Assembly: GCF_015356765.1 (NCBI RefSeq)
Contig: NZ_WTCQ01000004.1
Location: 88,039 to 152,038, forward strand
DNA: 64,000 nt
Direction of reading: 5' to 3'
DNA from: Candidatus Clavichlamydia salmonicola
GTDB taxonomy: Bacteria > Chlamydiota > Chlamydiia > Chlamydiales > Chlamydiaceae
Shown here in pieces: positions 28,601 through 37,549 of this stretch (its first letter is position 1; each line of letters begins with the position of its first letter). Below the pieces are notes generated by a model. That model did no database searches. It was not told the origin of the DNA and was given only the letters and a program-made list of their open reading frames with translations. The position numbers were made by a program, and so were the translations under genes.

Positions 28601-30971
28601 TTTAGGTATTGCTTATTCTCCTATTAATGGGGAAAAAATTATTTACATCTCGCCTGAAAGCTTAAGTTTAAAAATTATTGAAAAAAACCAAAGCGATACT
28701 CTTCTTATTCTAGCTCCTGTTTTTCCTAATAATTATGAATCTTTCAATGATTTTATTTTAAGCATTCAAAAATTAGGATTTTTACGAATTAAAATTGATG
28801 AAGAATTATTAGAAATAGATGAAATTTCTTCAAAATATAAAAAATCTTTGAATTTTTCTTTGTTAATAGATAAATTAACTGTATCTCAGAAATTTCAAGG
28901 ACGCATTAGAGAAGCTATCAGCCAAAGTTTTTTTATAGCTAACAATAGCGTACTTATTCAAACAAACAACACTAAATCTTTGTTTACGCAAGGTTTTTGC
29001 ACTGAAATTTCAGGTGTAGAATCTCCTCCTATAACCTCTAGCATCTTTTCTTTTAATATGGTAGATGGCATGTGTCCTTGCTGTCGCGGAAAAGGAAAGC
29101 TACATAGGCCAACTTTAAATGTTAATGATCCTGATATATCTTCTTCATCTATAAAATCTTTACTTACTTCCATTTTTACAGAAAAAAAAGACCTACAAGC
29201 ATGTAAAATTTTGATGGCAACTTTAAATATTAAAGAAACTCAATCAATAAATTCTCTTTCTAAAAAAGTTTTAAATCCTTTTTTAAAAGGAATTTCTTCA
29301 TCTAATAAAGAAAAAAAAGCATTATCTCCTATTCCTGGAATAGAAGATTTGTATATAGCATATTCTCAAGATCATCTTCAGCATCATCCAGGAATTATTT
29401 ACGAAGAAACTATTTGTCATGAATGCTTAGGAAGCCGGATCATACCTTTAGCTCGTAATGTTTTTCTTGATGGTCTTTCCCTTCCAGATTTATGTAATAT
29501 GCCAATGCATCAAGCTCTTTCATTTTTAAAAAAAATAGCAAAAAAGGAAGATAAACCTAAAACAGTACAGGAAGTTATTAACCGAATTATTGAAAAAATG
29601 ACTCTCTTAATAGATATTGGCTTGGAACATCTTAACCTAGGACGTAGCTCATCAACATTAAGTAATGGTGAACGTCAACGAATCCAGCTTGCAAAGCAAC
29701 TCGGCACTCATTTACGTGGCATTATCTATATTATAGAAGAACCTTCTTCTGGATTACATCCAGCTGATATCAGTAAATTAATTAGCACATTTAAAAAATT
29801 AAAAAAATTAGGCAATACCATTGTTCTTATTGATCATGATCCAATGATATTAAAACATGCTGATAAAATTCTGGATTTTGGTCCTGGGTCAGGAAAAAAA
29901 GAAGGCGGCTTTTTGATTGCGGAAGGATCTATCAAAGAAATTAAACAAAATCCAAAATCTTTAACTGGTCTTTATCTATCAGAAAAAAAAACCCTACAAA
30001 AAAAACCTTTTCGAGAGATTAATTTAAAAAATAGCTTTTCCATAAAAAAAATCAATCAAGGCTTTTTAAAAAATTTTAATATCTCCATTCCATTCGAAGC
30101 AACAACTTGTATTATGGGTATTTCTGGATCAGGAAAATCTACTTTAATGACTAAAGTCATTAAACCATTTATAGAAAAAGAAATTATCAAAAAAAGAAGC
30201 GTCTTTACTCACGTTTTATATGTAAATCCTCACTTAATTCATAAAAATGGGCGTTCTGATGTAGGCAGTTATTCTACTCTTACAACCTACTTAAGAAACT
30301 TTTATGAATGTCTGCCTGAAGCAAAAACTAAAGGTTTAACATCGTCTTTCTTTAGCCGTAACCATAAAGGCGGAATGTGTTCTGCTTGTGAAGGCAGAGG
30401 TTTTATTCTTAATGAGATGACCTTTTTACCTGATTTTAAAAGTGAATGCCAAGAATGCAATGGTCAACGTTTAAATCCCTTAAGCCTTTCTGTCCTATAT
30501 AAAGGTAAAAGCTTTGGAGATATTATTAAAATGACTATTTATGAAATAGTGCAGTTATTTTCTTTTATATCTGAAGTTACTTCCATAGGAGAAATTTTAT
30601 TATCTCTTAACCTTCATTATCTGCCTTTAGAGCAAGCAATTGACACATTATCTTGTGGCGAAGCTCATCGCCTTAAATTAGCTAAAGAATTAATCAAAAG
30701 AAAAGGAAAAAAGATTCTATATCTCTTAGATGAGCCTACAATGGGCCTTCATCCTGAAGACATTAATAAATTATTAAATGTTTTTAATACAATTATTGCT
30801 GAAGGTCACACCATTGTGTATATAGAACATCATGTTGATCTAATGAAATTTGCTGATCATATTATTGAGCTTGGTCCTGAAGCTGGTGAGAATGGTGGTT
30901 ATCTTCTATTTACTGGCTCTCCTGAAAAAATTAAAGGATCTTCTGATTCATTGTCTCGTGCTTTCTTTTAA
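25644..30971 (+). CDS. uvrA: Excinuclease ABC subunit A, double-length chlamydial form
   Basis: The 1,775-residue protein is about twice the usual UvrA (~940) and reads as two UvrA copies fused head to tail, as known for chlamydiae. UvrA recognises bulky DNA lesions in nucleotide excision repair. Four P-loops are visible near residues 33 (GVSGSGKSS), 557 (GVSGSGKSS), 903 (GPSGAGKSS) and 1492 (GISGSGKST). Signature motifs are LSGGEAQR twice in the first half, but LSNGERQR and LSCGEAHR in the second. Walker B is ILDEPSIGLH, ILDEPTTGLH, IIEEPSSGLH and LLDEPTMGLH. Each half has CxxC zinc pairs (e.g. CMTCRGLG, CHECLGMG, CPCCRGKG, CSACEGRG). The second half is therefore the more divergent one, especially its first ATPase (Asp to Glu in Walker B). 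Confidence 0.95.
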   Translation: MNSQCIILKNVSVHNLKDVSLCLKIGEFIVFTGVSGSGKSSLAFHTIFAEGQRRYGESLSVFLQQYFKNIKKPDADNILGLSPTIAVEQSSSFKNPRSTVGTVTEIYDYLRLLFAKIAIPIDPITKNPIKKENKESLLNKILLFFDQKKIIIFSPLLLVKTISIKKILQNLLKKGFYKIRINGLIQDTEDALDAEYDSLTSIDVLIDRLKIIKNNPTRFTESFFSALKIGEDQIIIYDTDTEINHRFSLFTQNANAVPVFTPQDFSFNHPVGMCMTCRGLGYEPFLSTLKQEDLSKKNSHFPKFHRITNIEEKLDTSLIHRKICSSCLGSKLKPLPSEALLAGHTIHDICKRTISNTYHLFLEIQHTTKIKKGLEEVFDAILQRLNFLDYLGLGYLSLNRPMPSLSGGEAQRVKLAAHLGSKLTGVTYILDEPSIGLHPRDNQKLLYALKLLQSHGNTIIVVEHDEETIAAADTIVDFGPGAGTLGGHILYNGPLNTFIKSSNTITANYLRREISFSKNRPHKVSNGKGIHLKGVSHHNLKNISLFFPEGLFIVVTGVSGSGKSSLINEVLYPLLSNKLSRTDYPAGKCQKLLISSSIKKVIAIDQTSIGKTPRSNPATYIGVFDHIRQLFGQLPQSISAGFSSSRFSFNVRDGSCHECLGMGMIRINMDFLEDSWLTCSACNGKRFDSKTLAVFYKRKNIHDVLEMTVSEALEFFKTNSLIHKKLEALSKIGLDYLKLGQSATTLSGGEAQRIKLAKELLKPSKGDTFYILDEPTTGLHMHDVNALLKVLLDLSNRGNTITVIEHNPEVMRTADLIIDLGPEGADEGGYISGYGTPEEIALIDSPTGHVLKKCFKKSSFLLQKNTEQYKALDHTITLKDLSQNNLKNITVSLPREAITVCTGPSGAGKSSFAFDSLFAEGQRRYATSFSTYLRNLLHKPEKPLLKEALGLSPTIAVEQQATSVQTSSTVGTLSEIYDYLRILYVHLGIAYSPINGEKIIYISPESLSLKIIEKNQSDTLLILAPVFPNNYESFNDFILSIQKLGFLRIKIDEELLEIDEISSKYKKSLNFSLLIDKLTVSQKFQGRIREAISQSFFIANNSVLIQTNNTKSLFTQGFCTEISGVESPPITSSIFSFNMVDGMCPCCRGKGKLHRPTLNVNDPDISSSSIKSLLTSIFTEKKDLQACKILMATLNIKETQSINSLSKKVLNPFLKGISSSNKEKKALSPIPGIEDLYIAYSQDHLQHHPGIIYEETICHECLGSRIIPLARNVFLDGLSLPDLCNMPMHQALSFLKKIAKKEDKPKTVQEVINRIIEKMTLLIDIGLEHLNLGRSSSTLSNGERQRIQLAKQLGTHLRGIIYIIEEPSSGLHPADISKLISTFKKLKKLGNTIVLIDHDPMILKHADKILDFGPGSGKKEGGFLIAEGSIKEIKQNPKSLTGLYLSEKKTLQKKPFREINLKNSFSIKKINQGFLKNFNISIPFEATTCIMGISGSGKSTLMTKVIKPFIEKEIIKKRSVFTHVLYVNPHLIHKNGRSDVGSYSTLTTYLRNFYECLPEAKTKGLTSSFFSRNHKGGMCSACEGRGFILNEMTFLPDFKSECQECNGQRLNPLSLSVLYKGKSFGDIIKMTIYEIVQLFSFISEVTSIGEILLSLNLHYLPLEQAIDTLSCGEAHRLKLAKELIKRKGKKILYLLDEPTMGLHPEDINKLLNVFNTIIAEGHTIVYIEHHVDLMKFADHIIELGPEAGENGGYLLFTGSPEKIKGSSDSLSRAFF

Positions 30972-30981
30972 TAAAAAAATA

Positions 30982-33786
30982 TTAAAAATAATTACGAAGA
31001 ACCTTTAATTGAAAAAAGCGTTCTTTTTTAAGATCCCCCTGACAATGATAATAAAGAAATAACCAACGATATAGTTCTTGCTCTTCTCTTTTAAATAACT
31101 TTTTAGAAGATTTAGAACTTATATTATATAATATTTCTGCTGCTAACAAATTATGAGTCTCTGGAAATAGTCCATCACTTATTCCTGAAAAATGAATATG
31201 AGCGCTTTCTACATCTTCCATCAGAATTAATAAGCATCCCATCAAAGAAAATAATACAGATGTTTCATTGTTTAACAATTCTATATCATAAAAATAAAGC
31301 TTTTCAGCTGCTTCAGCACCTTTATAATCATAGAGCAATGCAGCAATAATTAATGCATCACCTCTTATTTTTTGGTTGAAATCTTCTAAAGGATTACTGT
31401 CCAGAATAAACTGCCCTGCCTCTATAGCTATATCTGTATTTCCTTTTACTATTGCTAATTGACCAATTAGTTCTACTGAACGTATAGCTTCAAATAAATT
31501 AATTTTTTTTAACTGGTAACATGATGATGGTAACTTATCCCCTAATTTCTTATTTATTAAAATTTGACAAGGATCTTCATGATTATTAATAACAAACATA
31601 CTTAATTTATTTCTTATTGAAAGGGACTTTTTTACTAAACCTGTTTCTAACAACATAAAAGCAATATCTGCAATGAAAGACTCATCCTTACATAAATTAG
31701 GTAAATTTAGAAAATCCATTAAAACCATTTGATTACCAGTACGAAATGCTAATGATGCCATTAAAATGCGATGATTTCGCATTTTGTTAGCCTCATCACC
31801 ATATTGATAATGATTTTGAATAAATGAAAAAGAATGCCAAGATCCAGTCATCTTTTTTAATAAATAACTAATCCCTTCTTTACAACATTCTTCAGGTAAA
31901 AATCGTAATAACAAAAGAATTAAATGATAAAATGTTTTTCTATCTTTCCCAGATGATTGATAAATACGATAAATAATATGCTCTTTAATTGTATCAATAA
32001 GGGGATGTTTAGCATACCTTCTTAAAACTAATTCAAGACATTTTAACTCTTCTGCTGTATTACCTTCTTTTTCATAAACTAATGATTTTCCAAGATACTC
32101 TAAAGGTGCTCCTGGAGTAAAATGTAATAAAGAAAATTCTTCTAACGCTGCAGCATACAATTTTTTTTTTCCTTTTTTTGCAGCATTCCCTTCTTCAAAA
32201 AATGTAATCCCTGAACGAAAAAGTGCTTCTCTGCCAGCTGCCTGCCCAGGAAATGAAGAAGCTATTTGCCTGTACTCAGCACGAGCCATATGATAATTAC
32301 CATGAAGAAGCAAAGCATCTGGAACTGCTAAACATCCCACTTGAAGATTTTGGCTACCTTCTTCAATTTTTATAATATTATCTTCAAAATCAGCATTTTG
32401 TAATAAAACACCTACTCCAGAACCTGTAAGAGGTAGATGTCCAACATATGTTAAAAGAATTTGATGATTTACTGAAAATGTGATTTTATGCCCTGTTCTT
32501 TCTAAGCAAACGTGGTGAAAAATATTAGGAGAAAAATGTTCCGAACTACTTCCTACTACTTCTATTCCATCTTTAAATAAACGAATACAACTACCTAAAT
32601 TTTCTATATCTGGAATTAACCATAAGCAATAGCCAGAAGAAACATGATAGCCTTTTTCTTGATCTGGTATTGTTAGTAAAAATCCAATTCCTTTAGAAAG
32701 AGGTTTTAACCTTACATGTGCTGTAATACGTAAATTATGAGCAAACATTGGTGATGCAATTAACATTCCAAACCAATCTGCTGTATCAGTATCTCCTCCA
32801 TTTAAAGCCAAATGCTGAGAAAGTAAAATGTTTTCTCTAATTTTCCATTGTTTTTTATCTGCTAAATTTAAAGACATTCTTTCTACCCATTGAGAATGTC
32901 CCTCCATATGATTACTAAGATCCTTTAATAAATCATTAACACTCAAATATCTTTCTTGTGAAGATGGGTGTAAACATTTAAGCACTATTTTAGATAATAA
33001 TGGTGGAATATCCCGATATGGAGCAACCTCTTCAGGAGGAAAAATAGTTGGAACTATTTTTGTAGATTTTGTGGCAATTTTCTTTTTTCTTCCAAATGGA
33101 AAAGATAATGTTAATAATTGATATAACATCACACCTAAAGCATAAATATCTCCTGAAACTGTAGCAGGCTCTCCACACAAACGTTCAGGAGACATATAAC
33201 TAGGGGTCCCTACTGGTTTTCCTGGGGATGTTAAAAAAGTTCTACTACTATGATAATACTCAAATTCAGGATCTTCCTCTGGAAGATCTTCAAAAGAAAA
33301 TGCAGCTCCCCAATCTGATAAAATGACTTCTCCATATTTTCCTATTAAAATATTTTCCGGCTTTAAGTCTCGATGTAAAATTTTTTTAGAATGAGCGTAT
33401 GCAACTGATTGGCAAATATGACTAAAAATAGGTAATAATGCAGCAACGCTTGTTTGTTCTTTTATTTTTTTATCATTTACTTCAGTTAAAGCAGCTTTAA
33501 GTAAAGCGTGTAATGACATACCTTCGATGTATGGCATCGTATAATAAAGATCTTCTTCAGATTGATGTATTGAATAAACAGAAATAATGCCTGGATGCAT
33601 AAGACGCGCTGCTATAGATGCTTCTCTTAAAAATCGCTTTTTTAAAATATCATGTTTTTTAAGATCTTCGCGAATTTTTTTTAAAGCTACCTTTCTATCA
33701 CAAATGGGATCATAGACTAAAAACACCTCTCCCATTCCACCTTTACCAATCTGATCAATATATCGATATATGCCTAATTTTTTCAT
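30982..33786 (-). CDS. pknD: Serine/threonine protein kinase PknD
   Basis: The 934-residue Hanks-type kinase has the same length as I recall for C. trachomatis PknD (CT301). The kinase domain (residues ~1-280) has a complete glycine loop (GKGGMGEVFLV), Lys36 in VALKKI, HRDLKPEN with Asp140, and a metal-binding motif reading DWG (158-160) instead of DFG. The activation segment carries GTPSYMSPERL. After it comes a jelly-roll-like region (residues ~330-490; strands such as IGFLLTIPDQEKGYHV and CIRLFKDGIEVVG) and a helical TPR-type tail from ~490 to 934. There is no transmembrane helix, so it is presumably cytoplasmic. It converges with uvrA 10 bp away. Confidence 0.93.
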   Translation of the reverse strand: MKKLGIYRYIDQIGKGGMGEVFLVYDPICDRKVALKKIREDLKKHDILKKRFLREASIAARLMHPGIISVYSIHQSEEDLYYTMPYIEGMSLHALLKAALTEVNDKKIKEQTSVAALLPIFSHICQSVAYAHSKKILHRDLKPENILIGKYGEVILSDWGAAFSFEDLPEEDPEFEYYHSSRTFLTSPGKPVGTPSYMSPERLCGEPATVSGDIYALGVMLYQLLTLSFPFGRKKKIATKSTKIVPTIFPPEEVAPYRDIPPLLSKIVLKCLHPSSQERYLSVNDLLKDLSNHMEGHSQWVERMSLNLADKKQWKIRENILLSQHLALNGGDTDTADWFGMLIASPMFAHNLRITAHVRLKPLSKGIGFLLTIPDQEKGYHVSSGYCLWLIPDIENLGSCIRLFKDGIEVVGSSSEHFSPNIFHHVCLERTGHKITFSVNHQILLTYVGHLPLTGSGVGVLLQNADFEDNIIKIEEGSQNLQVGCLAVPDALLLHGNYHMARAEYRQIASSFPGQAAGREALFRSGITFFEEGNAAKKGKKKLYAAALEEFSLLHFTPGAPLEYLGKSLVYEKEGNTAEELKCLELVLRRYAKHPLIDTIKEHIIYRIYQSSGKDRKTFYHLILLLLRFLPEECCKEGISYLLKKMTGSWHSFSFIQNHYQYGDEANKMRNHRILMASLAFRTGNQMVLMDFLNLPNLCKDESFIADIAFMLLETGLVKKSLSIRNKLSMFVINNHEDPCQILINKKLGDKLPSSCYQLKKINLFEAIRSVELIGQLAIVKGNTDIAIEAGQFILDSNPLEDFNQKIRGDALIIAALLYDYKGAEAAEKLYFYDIELLNNETSVLFSLMGCLLILMEDVESAHIHFSGISDGLFPETHNLLAAEILYNISSKSSKKLFKREEQELYRWLFLYYHCQGDLKKERFFQLKVLRNYF

Positions 33787-34173
33787 TTTTTATGATTGGT
33801 AATAATTACTAACAGATATTTATTATTAATACACAGTAAATCTCAATAATTCATCGATCGCAATAGATAAACATAAGGCTATTTTAACGCAATAATATTC
33901 CCTACTTATCCTTCTTTACAAAATTAAAAATACTAAAAAACTCGCCACCTTCCTTTCCAAGGAAAATTTTAAAAAATAAATTAATATGTATTAAGTAAAT
34001 CTAGATCATAATATTTTTTAATAAAATCCTTCTTTCTTATGTTTTTTACATCGACTATTTGATTACAAATTATTGAAAACAATTATCATTAGATTTTTTT
34101 GATTTAAAATCTTATAGCTTTATTTACTTTTAAATATTATAATTAATTTTAAAAAAAATATTCCAACAATACT
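33787..34173. other. AT-rich intergenic region between pknD and the Inc-like cluster
   Basis: 387 bp between divergent genes. It must hold promoters for pknD and for the first Inc-like gene, but no pair of boxes stands out enough to call. No RNA gene or coding frame is supported. Confidence 0.6.
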
Positions 34174-34788
34174 ATGTCTATTTTTACAAGCCAATTTCCC
34201 TCTTTGTCTAATTCTTGGAATCTAACATCTTTACCAAATGAAGTACCATCTTCCCTACAAATAACTTCTGGAGATACCATTCAGCAAAGTATTCAATACA
34301 TGCAGCTCATTTTACAAAATTTTTGTAATGAAATTAGTAAAAATACTAAAGACAATCATAATAATATTGAGCTTATTTTAAATAATATGGATAAAGCAAT
34401 TGCTGAAAATAAAGAAACTATACAATTAGTTAAAAATACAGCATCAAAGCCTCCTCTCGCTCTTATTCAAAAAGAATCTATTCACTGTTCACCTGTCAAT
34501 ATTATGGCATCTTTATTCTTAGCCATATTCATTATTTCTTTATTTGCCACTGTCATGACCATACTTGGTTTAACTGGCGTGCTTAGTAATGTTTCCATAT
34601 TTTTTGGCTCTGTTAATTTAGTTTGGGCAGCCAGTAGTTGTGCTGCAGTAAGTATCATTTCTTTAATTGCCTTTGTTTGCTTGAGTGTTTATGGATTTCT
34701 TCATAAAGAAATTTCCACTACTATAACAGAAAAAAAAATTGAAACTGCTACCCCAACATTATCTAATACAAATACCATTTATCCATAA
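34174..34788 (+). CDS. Putative inclusion membrane (Inc-like) protein, cluster member 1
   Basis: 204 residues. The N-terminal ~100 residues are polar and partly coiled-coil (SIQYMQLILQNFCNEISKNTKDNHNNIELILNNMDK). A bilobed hydrophobic region follows: residues ~110-135 (IMASLFLAIFIISLFATVMTI) and ~150-172 (LVWAASSCAAVSIISLIAFVC), with a short loop between, then a short Thr-rich tail. This topology is how Inc proteins are identified. It is the most divergent of four adjacent paralogous or analogous genes. Localisation to an inclusion membrane is inference; no type III signal can be proven from sequence. Confidence 0.6.
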   Translation: MSIFTSQFPSLSNSWNLTSLPNEVPSSLQITSGDTIQQSIQYMQLILQNFCNEISKNTKDNHNNIELILNNMDKAIAENKETIQLVKNTASKPPLALIQKESIHCSPVNIMASLFLAIFIISLFATVMTILGLTGVLSNVSIFFGSVNLVWAASSCAAVSIISLIAFVCLSVYGFLHKEISTTITEKKIETATPTLSNTNTIYP

Positions 34789-34832
34789 AATTATAAAACT
34801 CTTCCTAAGTAACAAATCTTTTTTTTTCCATC

Positions 34833-34868
34833 CATTTATTTATTAAATATTTAACAAATAAATAAATG
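34833..34868. repeat. AT-rich inverted repeat after Inc-like gene 1
   Basis: CATTTATTTATT and AATAAATAAATG form a perfect 12-bp stem with a 12-base loop. It lacks a T-tract on the expected side, so termination is only possible, not shown. Confidence 0.4.
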
Positions 34869-35005
34869 AATCTTCTAATTCCTTTTAAGAAGCAAAATCG
34901 TCCTCTTCACTAGTAAATTATAATTTTATGTTTGTGTTTTTTAGACCCTGCTGTTAGCCTACTTCACTAAATACTCTTTATTTACTTAAAAACAAGGTCG
35001 TCAGT

Positions 35006-35848
35006 ATGAATCCTAGTCCTTTCAATTTTTCCACTCAAGGAGCTTCTCCTGCAATATTAACATCACCTCCAAGCACTGTTCAAACTGTTTCTAATGCATA
35101 TCACAATACTGTAGCAAGCCAATTAGATGCATGCCAAGCACACCTAAATCAATTAGGAACAGCTGTAGGATCATTGAATTCAAGTGTTCCTATCCTACAA
35201 ACTACTCTTCAAAACCAACGTGGAGAGTTTATCGTTGCTCAAAATGATCTAGCTAACTTAAAGGTTGGAGTGAGTAATTTACAACTTGGTCAAAATCAAA
35301 TAACCGATGAAATTTCTATGTTAAAAATCAAAGATGAAGAAATCGTTAAACGTAATGAAAAAGAATTAATGACTCAAGTTGACATAATCAATCAAAAAGT
35401 AACTCTCCTACAAACAACGGTTAGACAACTTACTGATGACGTTCAAGCTAATGATCCTTCTAACCCTGGTTTTAGAGAAGTTGCCGCTAAAGCTAAAATT
35501 GCTTCAACAAATGCGACTACTGGGAAAAAAAATTGCTGCTTTAATGTATGTAGAGGGATATCTATCTCTTTTTTTGTAATTATTGCCTTAGTAGCTCTAG
35601 CAGCTCTTATTATTTTTATTCTTTGCATTTTAGGGCATATGCCTTCTGCAGAATCAGCTATAATGGGATGGGAAGGTTCCACAGCTTTTGGAGCTAATGC
35701 CATGACAACCATGGCTATTGGAGCTGGCGTTATTTCTATAACTTCTATGCTTGCTGCTGGACTTGTCGCTGTTGGGTGTAAAAAACGCCCTACAACTATA
35801 GAAGCGACAAAAGCAGAAATTCAAATTTCTCCCTCTACAAAAAAGTAA
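35006..35848 (+). CDS. Putative Inc-like protein with coiled coil, cluster member 2
   Basis: 280 residues. Residues ~25-150 are a long coiled-coil candidate with heptad-like leucines (LDACQAHLNQLGTAVGSLNS, LANLKVGVSNLQLGQN, MTQVDIINQKVTLLQTT). Two transmembrane segments follow at ~190-213 (SFFVIIALVALAALIIFILC) and ~236-260, joined by GHMPSAESAIMGWEG, then a short basic tail (KKRPTT). The hydrophobic core is clearly homologous to that of members 3 and 4: they share the LxxLCxxGxxPS junction, a GANAMTT/GANTLTT/GHNALSC stretch and an ITSMLxA motif. Coiled coils are common in Inc proteins that bind host trafficking factors, but no partner can be inferred. A strong terminator follows. Confidence 0.68.
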   Translation: MNPSPFNFSTQGASPAILTSPPSTVQTVSNAYHNTVASQLDACQAHLNQLGTAVGSLNSSVPILQTTLQNQRGEFIVAQNDLANLKVGVSNLQLGQNQITDEISMLKIKDEEIVKRNEKELMTQVDIINQKVTLLQTTVRQLTDDVQANDPSNPGFREVAAKAKIASTNATTGKKNCCFNVCRGISISFFVIIALVALAALIIFILCILGHMPSAESAIMGWEGSTAFGANAMTTMAIGAGVISITSMLAAGLVAVGCKKRPTTIEATKAEIQISPSTKK

Positions 35849-35859
35849 AAATAACTACT

Positions 35860-35902
35860 TGCCCTAAATTTAGATTATACGTAATCATTTTAGGGCATTT
35901 TT
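35860..35902 (+). terminator. Rho-independent terminator after Inc-like gene 2
   Basis: TGCCCTAAA pairs with TTTAGGGCA, with an inner GATTA/TAATC pairing around TACG, followed by TTTTT. It lies 11 bp after the stop and 23 bp before the next gene start, so the next gene likely has a separate promoter or relies on read-through. Confidence 0.88.
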
Positions 35903-35925
35903 GTTACTACCAATAGGATTTTTCT

Positions 35926-36702
35926 ATGCCCAACGAATCCCTGAGCAGCCCTACATCTTGTATTTCTTCTGTAGAGGTACCTATGCTTAATGAATTATTA
36001 CCTCCTCTATCAAATGATGGCATTAATGTCATGCAACAAATTTTGTTTTTAGAAAATAGAATCAACACACTAGCTTTTACCATCTCATCACAAATATGCA
36101 GTTTAGCTGCACGATTAGGCGAAAATCAGCAGGAGCATAATTTAATGATGATTGCTACATCTTCTGCATTAGACAACTCATACTTACATATAACTGATAT
36201 TCAAGATCAAATGAAGTACCAAAATCACATAATCCAACGAAAAGTATTGGACATTCAAATGGATATAGAAGACTTAAGAAAGTACCAACAAGAGATGGTT
36301 GTTCATCGTAATTTAAATCTTTTTGAACCCACTCACAGTAGTTATTCTCATCGTAATCTTTGTCGTAAGCTTCTTATTGCTTTTTTTTTACTTATCTCCT
36401 TAATCGCTTTAACAGCTCTTATTATTTTTTTACTTTGTCTTTTTGGCCAATTATCATCTTTATCTAATTTATTAGGTAATTGTGGTTTAACTGCTATGCT
36501 TGGAGCTAATACATTAACCACCTTATCTATTATTGCTGGTGTAACCATGAGCACTTCAATGATTTTAGCTGCTATCACTGGCTTAGCTTGGAAAAAACAA
36601 ACTACCCCTTCCTCATTTCCATCATCTACATCATCACCAACTGTATTAAAAAAAATCTCTCAATCAATCACTACTGCATTAGAAGTATTTAAAAAGAAAT
36701 AG
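35926..36702 (+). CDS. Putative Inc-like protein with coiled coil, cluster member 3
   Basis: 258 residues, the same architecture as member 2: an N-terminal polar region, a coiled-coil candidate (about residues 40-130; QQILFLENRINTLAF, LHITDIQDQMKYQNH), then two transmembrane segments at ~148-172 (LLIAFFLLISLIALTALIIF) and ~190-215, with the shared LCLFGQLSSL junction and GANTLTTLSIIAGV. The C-terminus is Ser/Thr/Pro-rich and ends in KKK. Sequence similarity of the membrane part to members 2 and 4 indicates tandem duplication followed by fast divergence of the coiled coils. Function unknown; inclusion-membrane location inferred. Confidence 0.66.
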   Translation: MPNESLSSPTSCISSVEVPMLNELLPPLSNDGINVMQQILFLENRINTLAFTISSQICSLAARLGENQQEHNLMMIATSSALDNSYLHITDIQDQMKYQNHIIQRKVLDIQMDIEDLRKYQQEMVVHRNLNLFEPTHSSYSHRNLCRKLLIAFFLLISLIALTALIIFLLCLFGQLSSLSNLLGNCGLTAMLGANTLTTLSIIAGVTMSTSMILAAITGLAWKKQTTPSSFPSSTSSPTVLKKISQSITTALEVFKKK

Positions 36703-36760
36703 CTTCATATTATTTTATTGTTTTTTAATAAAATTTTATTATAATTTTTTTTAATACCTT

Positions 36761-37450
36761 TTGCTTATGAATGGAATGATAAAATATCCTTCAAGAGATT
36801 ACTTAGAATCCTCGTCATTTTTACCAGCTCATTTATGTAATAATAATTTATCAAATAAAAATATCTATGAAGTACAATCCAAACTTTCTGTATTACAAAA
36901 CCAAATAACACAATTAACTAATAATTCCATCTCTACAATACAGTTAGAAATGTTAAAAGATGAAATTTCTGACATCAAACAAAAAATTACTAATTCAAAT
37001 CTTAATGCGCCTTTACCTCATGCTTATGTTTTTTGTAAGAATAATCGTAGACATAACCTTTTACGTAATATAATTATAACCTTTTTCTCAGTAGTTTCTC
37101 TCGTTGCCTTAGTTGTTCTTATTACCTTATTAGTCTGTTTTTTTGGACGAGCACCTTCTCTCACTAGTTTTATTGCTAATAATCAAGCATTTTTAATTCT
37201 TGGGCATAATGCATTAAGTTGTTTATCTATTATAGCCAGTGTTGTCATGATAACTTCAATGTTATTTGCCTATATTATTAGCGTTAATTGTAAAAAACAT
37301 CTTTTAATAAAATCACAAAAACAAGCATCCATACCCCTTACATATATTTATCCCCCTGAAATACAAGAAGTATTGTCAGCATGCACAGAAGAACAACAAG
37401 CTTTAGATTTAAACTTTCCTATATATACATTACACCATTCTTTTGAATAA
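36761..37450 (+). CDS. Putative Inc-like protein, cluster member 4
   Basis: 229 residues. A shorter coiled-coil candidate (residues ~40-80; EVQSKLSVLQNQITQLTN, MLKDEISDIKQKI) precedes the two-helix membrane unit at ~105-128 (IITFFSVVSLVALVVLITLL) and ~140-168, joined by VCFFGRAPSLTSF and followed by a longer C-terminal cytosolic tail (about 60 residues). The conserved ITSML motif and GHNALSCLSII relate it to members 2 and 3. It ends 99 bp before the MFS/HEAT gene. Inc identity is inferred from topology and cluster context. Confidence 0.64.
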   Translation: MLMNGMIKYPSRDYLESSSFLPAHLCNNNLSNKNIYEVQSKLSVLQNQITQLTNNSISTIQLEMLKDEISDIKQKITNSNLNAPLPHAYVFCKNNRRHNLLRNIIITFFSVVSLVALVVLITLLVCFFGRAPSLTSFIANNQAFLILGHNALSCLSIIASVVMITSMLFAYIISVNCKKHLLIKSQKQASIPLTYIYPPEIQEVLSACTEEQQALDLNFPIYTLHHSFE

Positions 37451-37549
37451 TCTTTAGGTAAAAAAATTATCTTATATTGTAAATAATAAGAATATCATTG
37501 TAGTATTGCTTCACATATTTTTTTTTACAAAGAAGGTTGGTATGAAAAA

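Noticed and set aside
36726..36741. AT-only palindrome after Inc-like gene 3 as a terminator
   Set aside because: Contains only A and T with no loop; such palindromes are expected by chance in this AT-rich DNA.
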